64,000 nt of DNA from Pseudomonas sp. MYb60 (GTDB lineage Bacteria > Pseudomonadota > Gammaproteobacteria > Pseudomonadales > Pseudomonadaceae). Every line of letters starts with the position of its first letter. Position 1 is the first letter of the stretch. The notes beneath the pieces are model-generated. The model had not been told where the DNA came from and ran no database searches. It saw only the letters and a program-made list of their open reading frames with translations. Both the position numbers and the translations under genes were made by a program. The stretch covers positions 354,628 to 418,627 of the forward strand of contig NZ_PCOZ01000004.1 of assembly GCF_002979555.1 (NCBI RefSeq), in the 5' to 3' direction. Positions 9,367 to 17,198 of the stretch are shown in pieces.

Positions 9367-9840
9367 ATGGCGGTAGTCATCGATAAACCGGTTGCCGATT
9401 TCGAAGCCCAGGCCACCAGCGGTCAGACCTTCAGCCTCGCGGCGCTCAAGGGCAAGCAAGTGGTCATCTACTTCTACCCCAAGGACAGCACGCCGGGCTG
9501 CACCACTGAAGGCCAGGGCTTTCGTGACCAGTACGCGGCGTTCCAGGCCGCCAACACCGAAGTGTTCGGCGTCTCGCGCGACAGCCTTAAGTCTCACGAG
9601 AACTTCAAGGCCAAGCAGTCATTCCCCTTCGAGCTGATCAGCGACAAGGACGAAGCCGTTTGCCAACTGTTCGATGTGATCAAGCTCAAGAAGCTCTACG
9701 GCAAGGAATACTTGGGCGTGGATCGCAGCACCTTCCTCATCGACAAGGATGGCGTGCTGCGCCAGGAATGGCGTGGCGTGAAGGTGCCGGGCCATGTGGA
9801 CGCCGTTTTAGCGGCGGCGCAGGCTTTGAACAAGGCCTGA
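9367..9840 (+). CDS. bcp: Thioredoxin-dependent peroxiredoxin of the Bcp/PrxQ family
   Basis: A 157-residue cytoplasmic peroxide-reducing enzyme. The active site PKDSTPGCTTEGQGFRD (about residues 38-54) contains the peroxidatic Cys; the Thr two residues on and the Arg later complete the catalytic set. The resolving Cys that many Bcp proteins carry five residues further is replaced by Gly here, so this is a variant that uses another Cys (one lies in EAVCQLFD) or a single-Cys mechanism. The start has a strong AAGGAAG site 10 bp after the gcvR-like stop. Confidence 0.93.
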   Translation: MAVVIDKPVADFEAQATSGQTFSLAALKGKQVVIYFYPKDSTPGCTTEGQGFRDQYAAFQAANTEVFGVSRDSLKSHENFKAKQSFPFELISDKDEAVCQLFDVIKLKKLYGKEYLGVDRSTFLIDKDGVLRQEWRGVKVPGHVDAVLAAAQALNKA

Positions 9841-9855
9841 ATTTGCCAAACACCT

Positions 9856-9942
9856 GCAGGAGCAGCTTGCTCGCGAAAAACCTGAGAGCGCCGCGGACAT
9901 TCAGCCTGCGCGCGTTATCGTTGACGATTTTCGCGAGCCAGC
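9856..9942. repeat. REP-like inverted repeat
   Basis: The left half GCTTGCTCGCGAAAA and the right half ATTTTCGCGAGCCAGC are inverted copies flanking a middle that contains GCGCGTTATCGTTGACG. This matches the type of short repeats scattered in fluorescens-group genomes. It lies between two convergent genes (bcp and perM), a usual position. Confidence 0.75.
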
Positions 9943-9948
9943 GCACGC

Positions 9949-11019
9949 CTACAACAGCGGTGCAACGACCGGCTCCTGCCGTGGCCACGCATCCAGCACC
10001 GCCTTGAACAGCGTCGCCAGCGGGATCGCAAAAAACACCCCCCAGAATCCCCACAGCCCGCCAAACAACAACACCGCGCAGATGATCGCCACCGGGTGCA
10101 GGTTGACCGCTTCCGAAAACAGCAGCGGCACCAGTACGTTGCCATCCAGGGTCTGGATGATCCCGTACACCGCCATCAGGTAGATGAACTGGTCGCTCCA
10201 GCCCCACTGGAACAGTGCGATCAAGGTCACGGGAACGGTCACCACCACCGCGCCGACATACGGCACCACCACCGAGATACCCACCAGCAATGCCAGCAGC
10301 GCGGCGTAGTTGAGGTCCAGGGCAATGAAAGCGATGTAGGTGACGCCGCCGCAGATGATGATCTCGATCACCTTGCCACGAATGTAGTTGGCAATCTGCC
10401 GGTTCATTTCCTCTGCCACGCGGGTGATCAACGCGCGCTCACGTGGCAGGTAGCCACGCACCCAGCGACCGATCATGGCGCGGTCCTTGAGAAAGAAGAA
10501 CACCAGGATCGGCACCAGCACCAGGTAGATCATGATGTTGACCAGCAATGGCAGGCTGGACAGGGAAAAGGTCAACGCCCATTGTCCGAATTTTCCGATC
10601 TCGCCGCGTGCCACTTCGATGGCTTGCAACACCTGCTCATCCGATACCAGGTGCGGGTAGCGTTCCGGCAACAACAGCAACAGGGATTGCCACTTGGCGA
10701 GCATGCCCGGCAGTTCGTTGAACAACGTGATCAGCTGGTGCCACAGCAGGGGCAGCACCACCACGATAAACAGCACCAGCAAGCCCATGAACAAGGCGAA
10801 CACCAACCCCACCGCCGCCCCGCCCGGCAGGCGCAAGCGTTCCAGTGTCGTGACCAGCCCCTGCATCAGGTAGGCCAGCACCATCCCCGCCAGCACGGGC
10901 GCCAGCATGCCGCCCAAGGTGAGGACGGCGGTGAACGCCAGAAACAGCAGGACCGCGAGCACCACCGCTTCTTCATCCGAGAAGTAGCGCTGGATCCAGT
11001 CTCGTAACACTTTGAACAT
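9949..11019 (-). CDS. AI-2E family (PerM-like) inner-membrane transporter
   Basis: A 356-residue polytopic membrane protein with about eight hydrophobic segments and the soluble, helical stretch before the sixth segment that marks the AI-2E/PerM family. The conserved block LLVGISVVVPYVGAVVVTVP is present, as are FFLKDR and the C-terminal LHPVAIICAVLLFGGLWGFWGVFFAIPLA. Members export varied small molecules; a specific substrate cannot be given. The ATG at 11019 follows a GAGG site; the in-frame TTG just before it is less likely. It follows tusA by 31 bp on the same strand. Confidence 0.88.
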   Translation of the reverse strand: MFKVLRDWIQRYFSDEEAVVLAVLLFLAFTAVLTLGGMLAPVLAGMVLAYLMQGLVTTLERLRLPGGAAVGLVFALFMGLLVLFIVVVLPLLWHQLITLFNELPGMLAKWQSLLLLLPERYPHLVSDEQVLQAIEVARGEIGKFGQWALTFSLSSLPLLVNIMIYLVLVPILVFFFLKDRAMIGRWVRGYLPRERALITRVAEEMNRQIANYIRGKVIEIIICGGVTYIAFIALDLNYAALLALLVGISVVVPYVGAVVVTVPVTLIALFQWGWSDQFIYLMAVYGIIQTLDGNVLVPLLFSEAVNLHPVAIICAVLLFGGLWGFWGVFFAIPLATLFKAVLDAWPRQEPVVAPLL

Positions 11020-11050
11020 CAATCAACCTCGGGTGGTAGGGGCAAACGGC

Positions 11051-11290
11051 TCAGGCCTTGCGCAACCAGTAACGGTAGACGCCAGCGTCCTCTTCTTCTC
11101 GCAGCAAGGTGTGACCGGCCAATTTGGCAAATGTCCGGAAGTCGCGCTGGGAGCCCGCATCCGTGGCGATGACCTTGAGCACCGCGCCACTCGCCAATCG
11201 ATTGAGCTCCAGCTTGGCCTTGAGCAATGGCAACGGACAATTGAGGCCGCTGGCATCGAGTTCGGCATCGAAGGCTACAGCGTCGGTCAT
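11051..11290 (-). CDS. TusA/SirA-family sulfur carrier protein
   Basis: A 79-residue protein with the family motif LDASGLNCPLPLLKAKLEL (about residues 10-29), the Cys-Pro-x-Pro centre carrying sulfur as a persulfide, and the alpha-beta sandwich pattern continuing to the end. Members deliver sulfur for tRNA thiolation or molybdenum cofactor metabolism. The P. aeruginosa homologue sits beside the same BepA-like protease gene, here divergent. A GGAG site precedes the ATG. Family identification is firm; the sulfur acceptor is inferred. Confidence 0.9.
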   Translation of the reverse strand: MTDAVAFDAELDASGLNCPLPLLKAKLELNRLASGAVLKVIATDAGSQRDFRTFAKLAGHTLLREEEDAGVYRYWLRKA

Positions 11291-11385
11291 GGTTCAGCTC
11301 CGGGTACAGGGATGGGCCGCTTAGAATATCTGGTCCGAAGCTCAGTGTCCGGCTACAGTAACCTCTTTGTCGAAAGGCTTTGTGC

Positions 11386-12819
11386 ATGACTTTTTTGCGC
11401 CCTACCCTGCTGACGCTGGCTTGCCTGCTGGCCTCCCCAGGCTTCGCTGACGACCTGCCGTCACTTGGCGACGCCAGTTCTGCCATTGTCTCGCCACAAC
11501 AGGAATATCAGTTGGGCCGCGCCTGGCTGGCTTATCTGCGCGGCCAGGTCTCGCAACTCAACGACCCGCAGCTCAAGGACTATGTCGAAACCAGCGTTTA
11601 CAAGCTGGTAGAGACCAGCCAGGTGAACGACCGACGCCTGGAATTCATCCTGATCAACAGCCCGCAACTGAACGCCTTTGCCGCGCCGGGTGGAATTGTC
11701 GGGGTCAACGGCGGGCTGTTCCTCAATGCCCAGACCGAAGGCGAATACGCATCGGTACTGGCTCACGAACTCGCGCATTTGTCCCAGCGCCACTTCGCCC
11801 GTGGCGTGGAAGCGCAACAGCGCATGCAGATCCCGATGATGGCAGCCTTGCTCGGCGGCATCATTGCTGCAGCAGCGGGCGCAGGCGACGCGGGCATTGC
11901 GGCGATCGCCGGCAGCCAGGCTGCGGCCATCCAGGAACAGCGGCGCTTTTCCCGCCAGAACGAACAGGAAGCGGACCGCATCGGCATCCTCAACCTGGAG
12001 AAGGCCGGCTACGACCCACGCTCCATGCCGACCATGTTCGAACGCCTGATGCGCCAATACCGTTTCGACGCCAAGCCGCCGGAATTCCTGTTGACCCACC
12101 CGGTAACCGAGTCTCGCATCGCCGACACCCGTAACCGTGCCGAGCAGGCCAAGTCCGGCGGCAAGGAAGACAGCCTGCGCTATCAGCTGATTCGCGCGCG
12201 GGTGCAGTTGCAGTATGAAGACACTCCCGGCCTTGCCGCCAAACGCTTCCGCGCGCAACTGGACGAGAACCCGAAAAACGACGTGGCGCGCTACGGCCTG
12301 GCCATCGCCCAGATCAAGGGGTCGCAGTTCAAGGACGCGCGGGAAAACCTTGCCCCCCTGTTGGCCAAGGCGCCCAACGACATCACCTACAACCTGGCGC
12401 AGATCCAGCTGGACATGGACAACAATCGCCTGCCCGATGCCCAGCAACGCACCGACCGCCTGTTGACCCAATACCCCGGCAACTACCCGCTGAACCAGGT
12501 GCGCGTGGACCTGCTGCTCAAGCAGAACCGCAACGTCGATGCCGAAAAGGCCTTGGACGGCCTGCTCAAGTCACGCCCTGACGATCCGGACGTGTGGTAC
12601 CAAGTGGCCGAGACGCGCGGCTTGTCCGGCAATATCATCGGCCTGCATCAGGCACGTGCTGAATACTTTGCCTTGGTGGGCGACTTCCAGCAGGCCATTC
12701 AACAGTTGGACTTTGCCAAACGTCGCGCCGGCAACAATTTCCCGTTGTCGTCGCGGATCGATGCACGTCAGCGTGAACTGATCGAACAGGAACGGCTGGT
12801 AAAGGGAATGATGAGCTAA
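11386..12819 (+). CDS. Periplasmic M48 metalloprotease with TPR domain (BepA/YfgC-like)
   Basis: A 477-residue exported protein. An N-terminal signal peptide (MTFLRPTLLTLACLLASPGFA) is followed by an M48 protease domain with the zinc motif VLAHELAHLSQRH at about residues 125-137, the third ligand Glu in QEADRIG, and then tetratricopeptide repeats from about 270 to the end. E. coli BepA degrades or assists stalled outer-membrane proteins such as LptD. AAAGG eight bases before the ATG decides this start over an upstream TTG. It is monocistronic and ends at a strong bidirectional terminator. Confidence 0.93.
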   Translation: MTFLRPTLLTLACLLASPGFADDLPSLGDASSAIVSPQQEYQLGRAWLAYLRGQVSQLNDPQLKDYVETSVYKLVETSQVNDRRLEFILINSPQLNAFAAPGGIVGVNGGLFLNAQTEGEYASVLAHELAHLSQRHFARGVEAQQRMQIPMMAALLGGIIAAAAGAGDAGIAAIAGSQAAAIQEQRRFSRQNEQEADRIGILNLEKAGYDPRSMPTMFERLMRQYRFDAKPPEFLLTHPVTESRIADTRNRAEQAKSGGKEDSLRYQLIRARVQLQYEDTPGLAAKRFRAQLDENPKNDVARYGLAIAQIKGSQFKDARENLAPLLAKAPNDITYNLAQIQLDMDNNRLPDAQQRTDRLLTQYPGNYPLNQVRVDLLLKQNRNVDAEKALDGLLKSRPDDPDVWYQVAETRGLSGNIIGLHQARAEYFALVGDFQQAIQQLDFAKRRAGNNFPLSSRIDARQRELIEQERLVKGMMS

Positions 12820-12828
12820 ACCATCACC

Positions 12829-12875
12829 CACTAAAAAGCCCCGCCCTCGTAGAACGAGAGCGGGGCTTTTTAGTG
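12829..12875. terminator. Bidirectional terminator between bepA-like and mucD genes
   Basis: A long near-perfect stem: CACTAAAAAGCCCCGC pairs with GCGGGGCTTTTTAGTG, and an inner CTCG/CGAG lies around TAGAA. A-runs and T-runs on both sides let it serve the convergent genes ending at 12819 (plus) and 12886 (minus). Confidence 0.93.
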
Positions 12876-12885
12876 AGCGGCGGGT

Positions 12886-14322
12886 TTACTCACTCAGCTT
12901 GAAAGTGATGAAACTGGCACGCCCCTGACGCAGCACACGCATCGACACCGTGCGGTTCTTCGGCAGCGCCTTGGCGATGTCGGCGAACTCTTTGGTGGTG
13001 TTGATGGCCTGATTGTTCAGGTGAGTGATGACGTCGCCAGGCTGCAGGCCGATCAGGGCCGCAGGACCATCCTGCACTTCCTTGATCACCACGCCGCCCT
13101 TGAGGTCGAAGCTCTTCTTCTGCTCGTCGGTCAACTCAACCACCGCGATCCCCAGGCGGTTGCTGCTGCGCTCGGCACCTGGCTTGGCGTTGCCCAGGGC
13201 ATCCAGCGTCGCACCCTCTTCCGGGATCGCGCCAACGGTCAGCTCGACGTTCTGGCGCTTGCCTTCGCGGATCACTTCCAGCTTGGCCTTGCTGCCAGCC
13301 TTGAGCGCGCCGACCAGATGCGGCAGGTCCGCCGACATGACGATAGGCTGACCATTCATGCTCAGGATCACATCACCGACCTGCAGGCCACCCTTGGCTG
13401 CCGGGCCATCGTCCTGGATCTGCGCAACCAGGGCACCGGCCGGCTTGTCGAGGCCGAACGATTCAGCCAGGTCCTTGTTCACTTCCTGGATGACCACGCC
13501 CAACCAGCCACGACTGACTTTGCCGCCCGCCTTGAGTTGGTTGGAGACGTCCATGGCCACGTCGATCGGGATGGCGAACGAGACGCCCATGAAACCGCCG
13601 GAGCGGGTGTAGATCTGCGAGTTGATGCCGACCACTTCACCCGCCAGGTTGAACAGCGGACCACCGGAGTTGCCTGGGTTGATCGGCACGTCGGTCTGAA
13701 TGAACGGCACGTAGTTTTCATTCGGCAGGCTGCGACCGATGGCGCTGACGATGCCCTGGGTGACGGTGTGGTCAAAGCCAAACGGCGAACCGATGGCGAC
13801 CACCCACTGCCCGGCTTTCAAGTCCTGGGATTTGCCCAGCTTGAGCACCGGCAGGTCCTTGCCTTCGATCTTCAGCAAGGCCACGTCGGAGCGTGGGTCG
13901 GTGCCCACCAGCTTGGCTTTCAACTCACTGCGATCGGCCAGGCGTACAAGGATTTCGTCGGCGTCGGCAATCACGTGGTTGTTGGTGAGGATGTAACCGT
14001 CCGGCGAGATGATGAAGCCCGAGCCCAGGGACTGTGCTTCACGCTGACCACCGCCGCCGCGCGGGGCGCGTGGTTGTGGCATGCCGCGCTCGAAGAATTC
14101 GCGCAGCATCGGCGGCAGGCCTTCGAGGTCGGGCATCTGCTGGTTGGAGACCTTGCGGTCCGGCAGTTTTTGCGTGGTACTGATATTCACCACGGCAGGC
14201 GAGGCCTGCTCGACCAATTGGGTGAAGTCAGGCAGCTCGGCCGCTTGCGCGGACACGGCCTGACCCAGCACCAACACTGTGGCGACTATGGATAGGTAAG
14301 ACTTCAAACGTGGTATCGACAT
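12886..14322 (-). CDS. mucD: Periplasmic serine protease MucD (DegP/HtrA family)
   Basis: A 478-residue periplasmic protease and chaperone, the last gene of the algU-muc operon; it removes misfolded proteins and so restrains AlgU activation. It has a signal peptide (residues 1-27, ending QAVSAQA), a trypsin-like domain with His in TNNHVIADADE, Asp in PRSDVALLKI and Ser in NPGNSGGPLFN, then two PDZ domains (about 270-360 and 385-470). The ATG at 14322 has a GGGAG site; a longer frame upstream is not coding-like. A 233-bp gap separates it from mucB, the place where P. aeruginosa has mucC. Confidence 0.95.
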   Translation of the reverse strand: MSIPRLKSYLSIVATVLVLGQAVSAQAAELPDFTQLVEQASPAVVNISTTQKLPDRKVSNQQMPDLEGLPPMLREFFERGMPQPRAPRGGGGQREAQSLGSGFIISPDGYILTNNHVIADADEILVRLADRSELKAKLVGTDPRSDVALLKIEGKDLPVLKLGKSQDLKAGQWVVAIGSPFGFDHTVTQGIVSAIGRSLPNENYVPFIQTDVPINPGNSGGPLFNLAGEVVGINSQIYTRSGGFMGVSFAIPIDVAMDVSNQLKAGGKVSRGWLGVVIQEVNKDLAESFGLDKPAGALVAQIQDDGPAAKGGLQVGDVILSMNGQPIVMSADLPHLVGALKAGSKAKLEVIREGKRQNVELTVGAIPEEGATLDALGNAKPGAERSSNRLGIAVVELTDEQKKSFDLKGGVVIKEVQDGPAALIGLQPGDVITHLNNQAINTTKEFADIAKALPKNRTVSMRVLRQGRASFITFKLSE

Positions 14323-14555
14323 ACAGCTCCCGTTACGACGAGCAGGGTTGAGCGACAGGTTCAAGAAACGCCGAAAACTTCGACCGACATCTTTGTTCCG
14401 CGAACAAGGCAAAGCCAGAACCGACAGGCTCTGACCTATAAAAAACATGAGAGTTTTTTGCAAGTGAAAATGCTGATCCAGACATTTCATGTTCACTGTG
14501 GACTATCAGGCATGAAAGGAGCGTGAAAGCACAGGATGAACGCAGGATTAAGCGT

Positions 14556-15518
14556 TCACGGCGTGGCGGGCGTCTTTTTTTCACCGCGCACCGACAGGGC
14601 CACACGCTCGGCAGTGCCGATGGGAATTTCGCCGACGACCGTCACCATCATCTCGCCTTCCACCGTATTCAGGCGGCGCGATACGGCCACCGTAGGCCCC
14701 AACTGGGTACGGGTTTCCGTCACGCTGGCGTCGTTGATTCGCTCGAGAAATACTGAGAAGCGAGCCAGGCCGTCTTCATACATCAGGCTGTCGACGGTGG
14801 CTTTGGTGTGGGCATCTTTGCGGGCACTGCTGTTGGTCTGCTGGAAACCCGGCGGCAGCCACTCAAGGTGCCATGTTTCGCTGGATTCCACTTCTGGCGT
14901 CTTGCTGCTGCCGGCGGCAATGGGCGTGCATTCAGCGCTGGGCTGCAAGTCACGATCATCGGGCACCGTTGACGTATCCAATCGCGTGAACTGAAAGCGC
15001 TCCAGCAACTGGCCTTGCTCATTGAGCAGCAACGACTTGAGCGGCAATGCAGTGTCACGGTCCAGGTGCAGTTCAAACCCATAGCGGTACTGATCACGCG
15101 GTGTAATCGACACAATCACTGCGTTTCGACCGGCCACGCGAGACTTGCCGATGACGGCCAATTCGTAGAATTGATTGAGTTTCTGCGGATCCAGTGCACG
15201 TGAAGGGGCTTCACGTGAATTACCAAGGCCTGCGACGAGGGTGCCGCTGACACATTGGGCTCGTCCATCGATCCGCACGACTTCCTGAGCAGAGCCATCG
15301 AGCTGCAAGAGCCGCTCGCGTACCTGACCATTCTGGACACGATGCCAGATGTCGTGGGTAGAGAAATTGCCGTTACGCTCGTAGACGAACGTACCTTGAA
15401 AACTTTGCTGCTGCTCGGCCCGCCCAAGTCGCGTCAGCCAGTCTTGGGCTTCGTCGGCGTGGGCGGGCAGTACAAACCAGCTTCCGAGTAACAACGTAAG
15501 GAGCGGTATGGCTCGCAT
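14556..15518 (-). CDS. mucB: Sigma-factor regulatory protein MucB (RseB family)
   Basis: A 320-residue periplasmic protein with signal peptide MRAIPLLTLLLGSWFVLPAHA and an RseB-type lipoprotein-localisation-like fold (LTRLGRAEQQQSFQGTFVY near residue 30, followed by the smaller C-terminal domain). It binds the periplasmic tail of MucA and shields it from AlgW cleavage until envelope stress is sensed. Start site GGGAG; it follows mucA by 15 bp. Length and start agree with the pseudomonad family (about 316-320). Confidence 0.96.
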   Translation of the reverse strand: MRAIPLLTLLLGSWFVLPAHADEAQDWLTRLGRAEQQQSFQGTFVYERNGNFSTHDIWHRVQNGQVRERLLQLDGSAQEVVRIDGRAQCVSGTLVAGLGNSREAPSRALDPQKLNQFYELAVIGKSRVAGRNAVIVSITPRDQYRYGFELHLDRDTALPLKSLLLNEQGQLLERFQFTRLDTSTVPDDRDLQPSAECTPIAAGSSKTPEVESSETWHLEWLPPGFQQTNSSARKDAHTKATVDSLMYEDGLARFSVFLERINDASVTETRTQLGPTVAVSRRLNTVEGEMMVTVVGEIPIGTAERVALSVRGEKKTPATP

Positions 15519-15533
15519 AGAGCTCCCTACGGA

Positions 15534-16121
15534 TCAGCGGTTTTCCAGGCTTGCCGCGCGAGCGTAAGGCAGAGCGGTTTCAGTGCCTTTCAGGGCTGAT
15601 TCCTGTGCGTGTTGGCGCAGGTAACCTGGAAGACGCTGATCCTGCCAGCCGGATTGCCCTTGCAATACACCGCTGGCCATCGGGCCGGTGGTGTCAGAGC
15701 TTTCCTTGTAGCCGGCCAATACCGCTGGGCCTTTGACCTGAGGTCCAGCCATCACTGGCTGCTGGGTCTGCTGGGCCAATTCGGCACCGGCGATCTCGTC
15801 CTGGTTGTACAGGCGAACACCGGCCAGCACGGCAACAGTCACCGAGGCAGCGACTGCCAGACGACCCAGGCTACGCCATGGACCACGAGCAGCTTTAGCC
15901 GGAACGGCTTCATCAGCCAGCGCGGCAGAAACGGCCGCAGCAATATCCAGACGAGGGATTAGAAGATCCTTGTGCATCACCGCCCGAGCGACTTGGTAAC
16001 GAGACCAGGTATCACGGGTATCGGCATCATCAAATGCGTTGAGCACTCGACGAAGTTCCAGTTCATCCGCTTCGTTATCCATCACTGCGGACAGCGATTC
16101 CTGCAGGGCATCACGACTCAT
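15534..16121 (-). CDS. mucA: Anti-sigma factor MucA
   Basis: A 195-residue single-pass inner-membrane protein. The cytoplasmic N-terminus (REALQESLSAVMDNEADELE) captures AlgU; the membrane span is near residues 85-103 (LGRLAVAASVTVAVLAGVRL), and the periplasmic tail is the substrate of AlgW and MucP. The reading frame is full length with no sign of the truncations that make strains mucoid, so AlgU should be under normal control. Start site GAGG; 32 bp after algU. Confidence 0.97.
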   Translation of the reverse strand: MSRDALQESLSAVMDNEADELELRRVLNAFDDADTRDTWSRYQVARAVMHKDLLIPRLDIAAAVSAALADEAVPAKAARGPWRSLGRLAVAASVTVAVLAGVRLYNQDEIAGAELAQQTQQPVMAGPQVKGPAVLAGYKESSDTTGPMASGVLQGQSGWQDQRLPGYLRQHAQESALKGTETALPYARAASLENR

Positions 16122-16153
16122 GGCGGTTCCTCTCTTGGCTGTCGCCGCTGTCT

Positions 16154-16735
16154 TTAGTTTTCCTGCAACAACGGTTGCAGGGCTTTATCGATGGCTTCCC
16201 GGGCCCGGAAAATCCGTGACCTTACAGTCCCCACCGGACACTGCATGACGCTCGCAATGTCTTCGTAACTCAGACCATCGAATTCACGTAAAGTTAACGC
16301 CGTACGCAAATCTTCTGGCAGTTGCTGAATGGTGCGATGAACGGTGCCTTCGATCTCGTCGCGCAGCAATGCACGCTCCGGCGACTCGAGATCTTTGAGG
16401 CCGTGATCACCATCATAAAATTCAGCATCTTCTGAACTAACATCGCTATCTGGTGGGCGGCGTCCGCGAGACACCAGATAGTTCTTCGCCGTGTTGATGG
16501 CGATGCGGTAGAGCCACGTGTAAAACGCACTGTCACCGCGGAAATTGCCCAGTGCACGGTACGCCTTGATAAAGGCCTCCTGTGCAACGTCCTGCGCTTC
16601 ATGGGTGTCGTGCACAAACCGCACGATCAACCCGAGAATTTTGTGCTGGTATTTCAGCACTAGCAGATCAAAAGCTCGCTTGTCGCCGCGTTGAACGCGC
16701 TCGACCAGCTGCTGATCCTCTTCCTGGGTTAGCAT
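16154..16735 (-). CDS. algU: ECF sigma factor AlgU (RpoE, sigma-22)
   Basis: A 193-residue extracytoplasmic-function sigma factor, almost identical by eye to P. aeruginosa AlgU over its whole length. Region 2 has VQRGDKRAFDLLVLKYQHK and AQEAFIKAYRALGNFRG; region 4 has LREFDGLSYEDIASVMQCP and VRSRIFRAREAI. It directs envelope-stress, osmotic and alginate genes. The ATG at 16735 follows GAGGAG; the preceding GTG in frame is too close to that site. Two promoters of its own type lie upstream, so the operon algU-mucA-mucB-mucD is autoregulated. Confidence 0.98.
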   Translation of the reverse strand: MLTQEEDQQLVERVQRGDKRAFDLLVLKYQHKILGLIVRFVHDTHEAQDVAQEAFIKAYRALGNFRGDSAFYTWLYRIAINTAKNYLVSRGRRPPDSDVSSEDAEFYDGDHGLKDLESPERALLRDEIEGTVHRTIQQLPEDLRTALTLREFDGLSYEDIASVMQCPVGTVRSRIFRAREAIDKALQPLLQEN

Positions 16736-16794
16736 GAACACTCCTCGTTGTACTTGAAGGAGGCTTGCATAACTAAACGATCAGGCTTGCAAAC

Positions 16795-16821
16795 ATAGAC
16801 TCGGTCTTTTCGCAAAAGTTC
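16795..16821 (-). promoter_or_regulatory. AlgU-dependent promoter (P1-like) of the algU operon
   Basis: On the minus strand GAACTT, 16 bases, TCTAT matches the AlgU/RpoE consensus GAACTT-N16/17-TCtgA. It lies about 60 bp before the algU ATG and is followed by the GAGGAG site. In P. aeruginosa an equivalent P1 promoter drives autoregulation. Confidence 0.85.
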
Positions 16822-16987
16822 TCCCCCTTCAAGCAAGTTTCCGGCACGCACTGATTTGGCACACACGAAAAACGCAGCGCGGGCAACGCCGGCTGCGCGA
16901 ATAATCTTGTCGCCGGTTTTCTGACGCGTCCAATGCTCCCGACGGGCCAATAAACTCAACGTTTTCCCAGCTTTCGGGCAACCTGCT

Positions 16988-17015
16988 ATTGAGTCGGGGC
17001 TTATGCAAAAAGTTC
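16988..17015 (-). promoter_or_regulatory. Second AlgU-type promoter (P3-like), distal
   Basis: On the minus strand GAACTT, 17 bases, TCAAT. The -35 box and the AT-rich TTTTGCA that follows mirror the proximal promoter 194 bp downstream, so this looks like the second autoregulatory start known upstream of algU in P. aeruginosa. Confidence 0.65.
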
Positions 17016-17198
17016 CCGCCTCAACAACCGGCTGATTTTACCCTAGCCGTGCACCGTAATCTCACATTGCCACGAATGCCCGGCTATTGTGCCGCTCCAC
17101 CCCTCTATATACTAGTGGCCCGTGTGCCCCTTTGATTCGCCGATCCAGGCGTCCTGTCTGCGCCAGCCCCTTGGATCGCTTTTTGCGGAATCCTATCA

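Larger units (their letters stand above)
16736..17198. other. Intergenic control region between divergent algU and nadB
   Basis: About 460 bp without a gene. It holds the two AlgU-type promoters reading left. On the right side an AT-rich stretch (CTCTATATACTAG at about 17101-17113) could be the -10 region of nadB. The 64- to 90-codon frames here have no coding character. Confidence 0.7.

Noticed and set aside
13021..14295. A 424-codon frame antisense to mucD
   Set aside because: A shadow of mucD with typical antisense composition; no domain seen.
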